From: Prorocentrum cordatum
Lineage: Eukaryota > Sar > Dinophyceae > Prorocentrales > Prorocentraceae
NCBI GenBank assembly: GCA_963575745.1
Contig: CAUYUJ010021060.1
Location: forward strand, 609,634 to 673,633
Reading direction: 5' to 3'
Length of the DNA: 64,000 nucleotides
The translations under genes and the position numbers were made by a program. The notes below the pieces were generated by a model. It was not told the DNA's origin. It ran no database searches and was given only the letters and a program-made list of their open reading frames with translations. This document shows positions 38,442 through 47,700 of the stretch, piece after piece (positions within the stretch are counted from its first letter, which is position 1; every line of letters starts with the position of its first letter).

Positions 38442-38861
38442 CCGCAGGCGTCGTATTGAGCGATGGTAGCCCTCGTAGCTGAACTTGCATGCGGTGCGAG
38501 GCGTGGCCGGAGGACGCAGGAGTCAGCTCAGCTGCGGCAAAATCGGCGGTCGACTGCGATGCATGTGTCGTGGTTGACGAGGGCGTGCTCGTAGGAGACG
38601 TGCTGGTACTCGGCGTAGGCATAGTAGTAGCCGTCGAAGTCCCAGGGGGGCAGCGCGTGGGGCAGGGCCCCTGGTGCTGCTCAGGCCAGGCGCTCGCGGG
38701 GGCGCCCAGCAGCCCGGTGCCGCACGGGCCAGCGGCGGCGGTGCTGTTCACGACGGGGTCCAAAATGGCGCTGTGATCGTATTTGTAGATGCTGTCATCG
38801 TAAAGGTAAAAGAACGTCCTACGCTCCGCATGTCGCAGGAAAGCCTCTCCTCCGTGCTGGG

Positions 38862-38886
38862 GCGCACCGCCTGAAGACGGGTGTGC
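38862..38886 (-). repeat. bulged hairpin B13
   Basis: Inner GCC/GAC, loop TGAA, bulged G38879; outer GCGCACC/GGTGTGC with one wobble, as A13. Confidence 0.8.
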
Positions 38887-39192
38887 TCCAGCCAGCGAGG
38901 GGAGGGCCAGGCCGCAGGCGAGGCGCCGCATAATGGCGAGGCCTGGCGGGCGGCGCGAGCGATGAGCCGAAAGCTGCGTGGCAGCACACGTCCTCATACA
39001 CCCCTGAATGCTCATGTACATCGCTACAATCACGCCCCCTGCAAGACTACGGGCGTCCCTACACCAGAGAGCTTGCGCGTGCTGCTGCCAAAACAGACAT
39101 GAGGTAACAAGAATGAGATACGACGCGAAGAGGGGAGCGGTGCCTCTGAAGGCGCTTCCTCGGAGGGCTGAGGCGGGCTCTCTGAGGCACCT

Positions 39193-41400
39193 TCAATACG
39201 GGTCCTGGGTGGCCCGACCCTTGTCCTTGCCTTTGTCGGCCCCTGGGGGCCCCGTCCCTGGGGTGACCTGGCCTGGCTGGTCGGTCGCACTGCAGGCTGC
39301 CGCGGGCTCGGCGGCCGCTGCGGCTTCCTCCTTCTTAACTTCCAGAGTGGCCGCTTGTGGCAGGTGGATGGTGCCTCCCGTGAGGTGCCCGAGGAGGGTC
39401 TGGATGTCGCCGCGCAGTGCAGCGGCGTCGGCGGTTGCCGTCTGTTGCTGGGTGACGACGGTGGCAAGCCCCCGTTCCAGCCCTGAAACGTGTTCCGTGA
39501 GTGTGGCCTGGGAGGAGAGAACGCCCGCAAGCTGCACCTGCATGTTATCCACCGTGTTGGCTAACATCTCGTGCTGCTGTCCCATGTGCTGGATGCGGGT
39601 CGTGGCAGCATCGGGCGGTTTAGAGGCCGATGCGAAGCGCTCGCCGAAGGTGTTGAGTTCGTGGGAGGCCACGCTGTATTCATCGCCTGATGAGAGGATC
39701 TCGACGTCGACGACGTCACCTGGTACTTCGGCGGCTGTGGCAGCGGCGCCTTCGGTGTGGCCCCCTCCTTCCGCCGCCGCCGTGCCAAGCCAGGGGTCGT
39801 GGCCACCAGGTCCTGGGGCGGCCGTCGGTTCAGCGGCTCCGTCCGTGCCGTGAGGGGGCGCAGAAGAGCTGCGGCCTGGGGCGCGGGGTGGCCTTGCGGG
39901 CGGCGTGGCGTCACGTTTCCCGCTGGAGGAGCGGTGGCGCTTGGCTAAAGGCTCCTCCTGGGGGGTCAGGAGCGGTGCGACGCCCTTGCCTTTGGGCGTG
40001 GCAGTCATGAGGTCGTGGAGGTAGGGGCTCTGGGCCGCTTTGGTGAGGAGTGTGCTGGTGGCGGGGCTGAAGCCGCCACCACCGGCTGGCGGCGTCGCAG
40101 GCTCTGTGATGGTGGTAGGCGTGACGATGGTAACGTTTTCCCGCTTCGGCGCCACCTCAGCCAGCGGGGCCTCGGCGATGCTCCACGGGATGGAGCACCC
40201 CGCGACCTGCACCGTATAGGTGAGCGGGGGCCGATGGGCGCGCACTAGGGCAAACTGGGCCGCAGTGGCTGGGTCCCAGGCGGTGTGGTAGACCTCACAG
40301 TCCCATTTGACGGACGGGCCCGTGAGAGTCTTGGCGAGCTGGGTCAGCGTGGCGTGGCGCGACGCGATGCCAGTGATGCGGTAGCGCGTCTTGGCGAGGG
40401 TGGCCTCGCAGCCGCGGATGCTGACAGCGGCGGCCTTGGCGACGTCAGACCCCCGCGGAACACGGATCCCCAGCAGGCCTGACTTGCCGTGCCTGACGAC
40501 TCCCAGGGCCTTGAGCTCCACCGACTTCTGGAACGCGTCTGCCATCGTGATGGGCTGGTCCTCAGGGAACCACACGGTCTGGTACTTGTCGGCGGTGGGC
40601 TCGTCTGCACCTACGTTGCTGAGGTCGTAGGTGGCACCGAGTTGCCCTGATCCCGCCAGGACCTTGTCGACCGCTTGGAGACTGACGCCGAAGGTGGCAG
40701 CCAGAGACCTCTTTCCGACGCCCGATCCAAACCTGCCTAGGCTTTTGCAGGGTTCGAGGATGGTGACGGCTTTAAAGTTGCCGTGGAAGAGGGCCTCGAA
40801 GGTGTCCTGGAGCTGGCCATCGAGTTCCTGGCGGCGAGCGTCTTTCTTGGACTCCTTGTGCTTTTGGCGCGCCTTGTCCTGTGGAGCGGAGTCGCCTCGA
40901 AAAGGGCCCTTGGCGCGTGGACCACCGTTCACGGGGGCACCTCCCGAGAACTGGCCCTCGAAGGCCTGGTGCATGGAGGGGACTGCGGCAATGGCCTCAG
41001 TCTCGTGTATGGTCGCCCGAATCCAGCAGACGTGGTCGGCGGGGTCGATGGTGGCGACGGCTACCTTTTCCGTGCAGGCGACCTCCTTGGTGCCCAGCTG
41101 GTACACGATCACGGGGACGTGCGTGTGGACCACTTTGGGCGCCTTGGGGTGGCGCTTCAGGACGGGGACGGCGAGCTCGGCACCGACGTAGTTGTCGTTT
41201 TTCGGACCCATGACAGCAATCGCGAGCTGGCCCGTGGCTCGCTTGCCCTGCCCGAGGTGGTGTTGCAGCAGCCGTTCGCCACTCTCGAAGTCGTGGAGGC
41301 TGATGCTGGGCTTGTACGTCTTGCCGTCGTCAGGCGAGGTGGGTTCGGCAAGAACAGGGACCCTCCAAAAGGCAGGGTCCAAGGCAATGAATTGGGCGTC
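39193..41400 (-). CDS. ORF1 of copy B, partial at gap
   Basis: About 735 codons of ORF1 open from the gap edge to the stop near 39193, homologous throughout to the 855-codon ORF1 of copy C. It contains the conserved central region (TVWFPEDQPITMADAFQK), a basic KRHRSSSGKR patch, the VEILSSGDEY motif and the C-terminal coiled coil. The N-terminal ~120 codons are missing in the gap. The open frame continues through the Ns into copy C, but that part is chimeric and should be ignored. That this frame stays open while ORF2 of B is broken is notable. Confidence 0.8.
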   Translation of the reverse strand, partial: DAQFIALDPAFWRVPVLAEPTSPDDGKTYKPSISLHDFESGERLLQHHLGQGKRATGQLAIAVMGPKNDNYVGAELAVPVLKRHPKAPKVVHTHVPVIVYQLGTKEVACTEKVAVATIDPADHVCWIRATIHETEAIAAVPSMHQAFEGQFSGGAPVNGGPRAKGPFRGDSAPQDKARQKHKESKKDARRQELDGQLQDTFEALFHGNFKAVTILEPCKSLGRFGSGVGKRSLAATFGVSLQAVDKVLAGSGQLGATYDLSNVGADEPTADKYQTVWFPEDQPITMADAFQKSVELKALGVVRHGKSGLLGIRVPRGSDVAKAAAVSIRGCEATLAKTRYRITGIASRHATLTQLAKTLTGPSVKWDCEVYHTAWDPATAAQFALVRAHRPPLTYTVQVAGCSIPWSIAEAPLAEVAPKRENVTIVTPTTITEPATPPAGGGGFSPATSTLLTKAAQSPYLHDLMTATPKGKGVAPLLTPQEEPLAKRHRSSSGKRDATPPARPPRAPGRSSSAPPHGTDGAAEPTAAPGPGGHDPWLGTAAAEGGGHTEGAAATAAEVPGDVVDVEILSSGDEYSVASHELNTFGERFASASKPPDAATTRIQHMGQQHEMLANTVDNMQVQLAGVLSSQATLTEHVSGLERGLATVVTQQQTATADAAALRGDIQTLLGHLTGGTIHLPQAATLEVKKEEAAAAAEPAAACSATDQPGQVTPGTGPPGADKGKDKGRATQDPY
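40054..40086 (-). repeat. bulged hairpin B15
   Basis: Inner GGC/GCC, loop TGAA (40068-40071), bulged G40075; outer stem of 11 positions, 9 Watson-Crick plus one wobble. Pair 8 is G-C where A15 has C-G. Confidence 0.9.
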
Positions 41401-41500
41401 NNNNNNNNNNNNNNNNNNNNNNNNNNNNNNNNNNNNNNNNNNNNNNNNNNNNNNNNNNNNNNNNNNNNNNNNNNNNNNNNNNNNNNNNNNNNNNNNNNNN
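41401..41500. other. assembly gap (100 N)
   Basis: Exactly 100 N joining ORF1 of copy B to the interior of ORF2 in copy C (the copy A equivalent of ~12551). By alignment to A, roughly 0.5 kb of B, an intervening (GA)n and ~4.7 kb of C are missing, so 100 is a placeholder size. Confidence 0.95.
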
Positions 41501-41725
41501 AAAACGTCAAGGTGCTCCCCGTGCGGCACTGGCTCGTCTGGGGCCCAGGCCTCGGGGAATTCCAGGAGAACCGTGGGGCGCAGCTTGTGGCATAAGAGGC
41601 GGGCCGCGGCCACGTGCAGTCGATGCGCTGCGCGAGGTACGGGGGAATAGCACGGCAATCAAGATGGTGGTGCTGTCCGATGAAACGGAGCTCGCAGAGT
41701 TGCCGATGGAGCTTGCGCAATCGGT

Positions 41726-44700
41726 TCATGTGAATCGTGGAAGCTCCGTAGGTGGGGAACGCGCGGGGGACAACCGGTCGATCCTCGAACGTAGGCGTGA
41801 GCCCGTGCATGGTGGGGGCTTCTTTTTTGGGTGGTGGGGCGGTGGAGGTGGCAGATCGCGTAGACGGGTGAGATGGTACTCATGACTGGCCTCGTTAGCC
41901 AGGGTGAACATGCGCTCCACGTCGTCTCGTGCGTCGGCCTGCTCCATGCGGTCCTGGTACCGCCCAGCGATGGGGGTCCCAAGTGCTTGCAGCTCGTGCC
42001 CCTCATGAGCTCCATCGTCGGGCGGGTAGGGCGTAGGGGCAAGAAGACGTCGGGCCGTATGGTCGAGGCGACTGAGGTCAAGCGTGACCTGCAGGCCAAC
42101 GTGAGACTTCGCAGGCAAGTCGCGAAGGTAGCAGAAGTCGGTGACAAGGGATCGCGCCGCTGGGTTGGCAATGATATAATCGATGCGCGAAGTGCGGGGG
42201 CACTTGGTGACGCGGTCCCAATCAGGGATATTGCCGTATGTGTGCATGGTGTGGTCTGGTGTGCCCTCAGCGACGTTGAACCATCCGTGCTGCAACATGT
42301 GCAGAAGGTGTGGATTGTCGTCAATGTTCGTGTTGGCGTCCATGCAGATGAAGTAGGGTGCTGAGCCGACCCTAGCGGCGGCACAGTCAGCGAGCCGAAA
42401 GAGAGCTGTGCTGCCTCCTCCAGCAATCCCGTAAAGGCTCGCTATGTAGATCCCCGCGGGCCCATGATTATTTCGTCGCCGCCTACGGCGGTGTTGAGTG
42501 CAGAGTGGGAGAAAGACCTCATGCCATCTTTTCTTGGCCTTGAGGGCGGCGATACAGGGCGCATTGTCGTCGACAGTGGAGTCGACGATGGCATCCTTAG
42601 AGAGAATGGCGACCCCTCCCGAGGCGCCAGTGTTGCCCACAACGGTGTGATCAGTGCCGCCGTGGGCAGCTCTGCGCTGGGCTCGCGCCAGATCAAGGTC
42701 AGGCCCAAGACTGGCGTGGTATCCACCGTGGAGAGGATTGGCGGCGCTGGTAGCGATGGCTTGCCTAGTCGGCTTGGCATGTCGGGTCTCCTGCAGTGCT
42801 ATGACAGCGGCGTTGTGGTCGACACCAAGGGCGGTGATGGTTGGCCAGTTCGCTGAGAGACTGGTGATGTTAAGGCTGACGAGGTGTATGGAGCGACCTG
42901 GCCCGTCTCCATCGGTGGAACTGGGGTTTGCGCGCCCCGCACGGTGAAGGTCAGCTTGGCCCTCGCCCCAGTAGGAGGCTTGGCCACAGTAGGAGCTCAT
43001 GGCGTTACTATGGGCTAGCTTGATCGGGGCTGAAGCCGCCGTCAGGCCATCCATATAGGCGGGACACGGTCGGCACTGCGCCAGGGGGGGTTCATAAATA
43101 TTAGTAAAAATGTCACGAACATTCCTCCTCACTCCTGTACTATAGGGGACGAGGGGAGGAGAAGTGAGACGGCAGCAGTGGGAGAGGGAGGCGACTCCTC
43201 GATCCATCCTGCCGAACACAAAGACAAAAACGAGACAGCGGCGGCGGCCAGGCGCGGCGGCGGCACAACGCACGCGCATGTACTGCGCACGCGCCACCGC
43301 TGGTCCCTTCTGCGGTGACACGCCCGCCCCGTCAGTGTCTTGATGAGCAGCATCTGGTGGAACGGCTCCAGCAGCACGATCGGAGGCCTGACGCTGGGCC
43401 TCGTCCATGCCCGCTGCCGTGAGGCCCACGTTGCGGACAGGGCTGATTCCCCGCGGGGCCGCAGCTGCCGCGGCAGCAGCCGAGGTGGCGGGGGCACCGC
43501 CCCGACTCTGAGGTGAGAGCGGTGAGCCCCCGCCAAAACCCGCCACAAGGTTCTTGACACGGTACTTGTTCTTGAACGGGTCGAAGGTTGGCGCCTCGTC
43601 GATGGGGACGATCACGCGGGTGGGCAGCTGCGGCTCGTGGTCCGTGGACGGCGTCGGCTCGAGGTCGACCTGGCTAGGGTCGATGACGCTGGCTCCGAAG
43701 CGTGGCACCACTTCGGGGGGTCGGCCATCGGCCTGAGTCTCGCGAGGCGGCGAGCTCGTGGAGCTCCCTGGGGCCTTGCGTGAACTGTGGCGGCTGCAGG
43801 TCCTGCTGCGCGGGACGCGCCCGCCCGTGTGACGGTCGCGTGGCGAAGTCGCCTGGGCATTAGCGCGCTCAGAATCCGCCCTGCTCGGGGATCGGATCGG
43901 CGCCGCGCAGGGTGATGGGCTGGGCTGGCGAGAGGCGCTTGTGCCGCCTTCCGCCGTGGCTGTGGCCTGGTCGGGGTCGGCCGCGTCTGGGCGGGGGCTG
44001 ACGTGGTGGGCGCTTCCCTCGCTGTGCCTCGGGGAGGCGCTGCGATGCGCCTGGATGCGCGTGAGGACGAGCGGGGTGAGCGGCTGCCTCTCCCGCACAG
44101 GTGGGGCAGGTTTGGCCTGGGCAGGGCGCAGTGCTGCAGCTACGTTTGGCGGGGGCGTGTGCTGGCGCGGTTGCCAAGCGCGCACGTTCGCATCGCGCCA
44201 TCCTTCGGGGCGCCCAGCCCTGCCACGGTTTGTTGCAGCCCCCTGGGCTGAAGCCGCAGGGGTTATCACTGCAGGCTGGTTGCTGGAGGGGCCCTCATGT
44301 CGGCCTGAGTAAAGGCCCCAGGCGCGCGTGGACCCTGGCACTGGCGAGGTGGCCCTTAGGGCATGTAGGGGTGCACGCGAGTAGCCGATGGCCGCTGGGT
44401 GAACCCTGGCGTTGGGGGCTTGGCCGTAGCTGGAGGCGGCTGCTCCAGCAGCCGCAGGCCTGGCACCTATGGGACCACGGTGGTAGGCGGCAACCCCGTC
44501 GTAGGCCGTGTTACCGCCTGTCGGGACTCGCGCAGGGGAGCGGTAGCGTGGTGTGCCCTGCTGTCCTGCGTCACGTTGGTCCCGCTGCTGGATGCGCTGC
44601 TGGTGCTGTTGGTGACGCTGCCAGTCGGCTCTCGAGAGGGGACGGGTGTCGGGGAGGATGGTGGGCACGTCGGGCCGCTGCCAGCCCCGATAGACGTGCT

Positions 44701-47700
44701 CGAAGGCGTGGTCAGGGTAGGTCCCCCCTACGGGTGAGTATCGTCGCACATGCTCCGTGTAGTCGATGTTCTGCGGCTCTGAGATCGCCGTAATGTTGAT
44801 GGCCCGCTGGTGCGCTGGTCCATAGAGGCAGAAACTACCACGGTTGCTGCGGTCGTGGTTTAGCTCAGCTTCGGTCGTGGCACGGCTCACCATGGCGTCA
44901 CAGAGTCGCATATCGTAGTCGAGAGCTTGAGGCCCAGGACCACCCTCGGCGTCCCAGTACAGTACCACATCTCGCCAGCGGGTGCGGGTCATGTGGGTGC
45001 GCTCGGCGATCAACTCGCAGACGGTCCTGACCGTGACACGATCCCTGTACATGTTGGTAATGGCTAGGGAGAAGGGTCGGCGGACCGTCTTGTTGAAGGT
45101 GAGTTCCTCCTTGAGGGCCTGATGGGGGCTGAAGAGCACATAGCCTTCCCTCCAAAGCGGTTGGTCGGGGGAAGGTTCTTCGGGCATCCCCGTTCCTGTG
45201 AATCCAGGTGGCCGCGTTGTGCCGTCAGGCAATCCCTGCCTGGGGACGCGCCGCGGCTGTGGTGGGAGGTACCATTGGCCCTGGTAGCCTACTTGCCCTG
45301 GTTGTGGAGGTTCTCCCCCGGGGCCTGAAGGCGCTCGGGGGGGTTCCTTGAGGTCGTGGAGGGCTGGCGCGTTGCCGAATTGGCGGGCAAGGATGTGCGG
45401 CGGCATCCCTGTGGCACGGACGTCGAGCTGGTTGTGTGGCCTGGGGGGGTGGGGACACCTGCTGGACAGGCAGCATGTGTCGGAGTCCCTCTTATTGGTG
45501 CTGTATGCACACGTCCAACTGTTGCACGAGTAGTCCGTGGACCAGTCCATAAGTGTGCGCAGTCCGCTGCGGCCGCAGTCTGGGCACGTTGGTTGGCCCG
45601 AGGTGCCAAGCTGTGTGTTGCGGCGAGCCGCGCAATATTGGCAGCATTGGAATCGACACTGTAGGCAAGACCAGCGTCCTGGTAAAGGCGGTAGCGCATG
45701 CTCGTTTGTGCCTGGGTCGTCTGGGTGGGGTCTCGGGCGGTCCCACAAGGGCCAGACGTCAGCAAACCAGGATTGGCCTGTAGTGCGGACTACCTCGGCG
45801 GGGAGGCGTGCGTCCTCGGCATGGCACCTGATCCACTGGGGCCCCATATCCGCTGGTACCATGACGGTGCGCCAGGAGTCGTCCCCCTTAACGTGGACTT
45901 GGGTCGGTGCCCAGAGCTTAGTAGTGGTGTCGCCGTGATCATGATGGAGGATGACCCAGCCGTCACGCCCGTCCACCGTAGGGTCAATGACGCGGTAGCC
46001 CATGACTGTCGTCCCCCACGGTAAGTAGGCGCCATCGTGGTGATCACCAGGGTCGAGCCAGACCTCGATGCCAGGGGCGTTGACACGGGACCGCACATCA
46101 CGCACGTGGTAGGCGAGGACGTGGTAGGCAGTCGGCTCCTCCTCCGTCACAATGTGCTCCCACGTCTCGATGCCGCTGTTGTCGGAGGTGGAGTTCCCGT
46201 CGCTCTGTCGTGACGAGCGAGAGGCAGATCGTCGCGCACGGGCGCGGCCTCGGGCGAGGGCGGCGGCCGCGCTGATGAGGGATGGCGTACGGCGTTCGTC
46301 GACTCCAGATGACGTCGATGAGGGGTCTGGACTGTGGGCTAAGGCTGTGCCTGACTTGTGCGTGCGTGGTGGGTCCGACGCGGCCCCAGGGCTGGAGCCG
46401 CTGGGGCGCGACCCGTGTGCGTCAGGTTGCCCCCGCACGGGGACAGCTTGCAAGCCCGTGTACACCAGGTCGATGAGTGGTTTCGGGTCCAGCTGGAGTA
46501 TGTGGAGCGAGACGCGTGGTCGAGGCTGATTAGGGTCGTCCCTGGTGGCTGCTTCCGTGTCGTAGTGCTGTTTGGCCCATGCTCGCGCCGCTTCTGGCGA
46601 GTATAGCGCCTGCGGTGGTGGCCATGCTGCCGCGATGGTTGATCTGCGCCTAGTGCTAGCTTCCTGGTCGTGAGCTTCAGCCGCCTCACGGAGATCTGGA
46701 TGATCGTAGCCAGCAATGTGGAGGGCGTGCGCGCAGTCACCCATGCCATAGGCGTGTGGAAGGGCACGGCACCTGGAAGCAGCTTCTGTGGGGGCACACC
46801 AGTCCATGCGGATGAGGAGGCTCAGGACCCGAGGGTAAATGAGGCGCGCTCCGTGAGCCTCCCCTTTCACGTAGTTGTGCCTGTTTTCCCCGCGCGGTGG
46901 TTGGGTGGCTTCGCACATCCAGAGTGCGATGGGTCCCCACGCGAGGGTGTCGTCTTCGAGACTGTAGGGCGGGTGGGGCGGTATCGCGTACCACGCGGCC
47001 AGCGAAGGGTGCACGCTCACGTACGTGCGGCCAACGTTGGTGCCAGTTCGACCCTTCGTTTCACGGCGGGGGCCTGGCAAGAGGTGCCCTCCACAGGCAG
47101 CAAGACGGGCCGCAAGGTCGCCGCGGGTCCCATGCCAGAAAACAGTGGGCGCGTCGGTGGTGGGTTGACGGAGGTCCCACGTGAGGTATGGGAAAATTGT
47201 CTCGCCCGAGTTGCCGCCCGAGTCTTCCAGCACCCAAGTGAGGCGGTTCGGTGGCCTCTGCATGATGTCCGTCCACGGCCCCAGCACTTGGAGTGTTGGG
47301 TCGTGAGTGAATCGAGGGTGGTCGTGGAGTCGTAGAGCGTCTTTGATGTCCTCAGTGGACACGCCACTGTTCCCTAGCGCGAAGCCGTTTTGGTACAGGG
47401 CGTTAAGTATGCTCTTCGGCGGCTCGGGGACCGCTGGGTCACGCTGGATGGTGTTGCGTGAGTTGCGTGTCGGTGGCTTGAGGGCAGTGTAAGGCGTACC
47501 AGGGCCTGAAGGCGCCTGGGGCCTGTCAGGTGATGCATAGCGTGCTCGCCGTCGTGGTGGTTGGGTGTCCGCGTCGGGGGAGGAACCACGAGCGTCAGCA
47601 TGTCGGAAGATGGACCACGGGCTGCCATGGGTGCGTTCTCTCGTTTCCCTTGGCTCGGTGTCGCTACCGTGTGCTGTGGCATCCTCGTTGGTCGGTAGGT

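Larger units (their letters stand above)
37342..39033 (-). pseudogene. ORF2 N-terminus, copy B, with B-specific insertion
   Basis: 563 codons from the presumed ORF2 start. The hydrophobic N-terminus and FFYLYDDSIYKYDH motif match copy A. Then follow ~240 residues absent from A: Ser/Thr-rich sequence and imperfect peptide repeats (RRTAYPRW / RRTVYPPE; VVQHILDR). The frame rejoins homologous sequence at RGEPDEDPAFWHL. The insertion carries an internal direct repeat (38364-38391 and 38414-38441). Confidence 0.75.
25177..41400 (-). mobile_element. giant non-LTR retrotransposon, copy B (diverged, decayed, 5' end in gap)
   Basis: Same architecture and orientation as A, clearly diverged at nucleotide and protein level. 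3' UTR 25177-25542, ORF2 25543-39033 broken into several frames plus a nonsense codon, intercistronic 39034-39192, ORF1 39193-41400 running into the gap. ORF2 also carries a ~720-nt B-specific insertion around 37.9-38.7 kb. The last ~0.5 kb (ORF1 N-terminus and leader) should lie in the gap. Confidence 0.9.

Noticed and set aside
39193-41658. 821-codon frame through the N gap
   Set aside because: It joins ORF1 of copy B to ORF2 of copy C across 100 N; chimeric, so only 39193-41400 is annotated.
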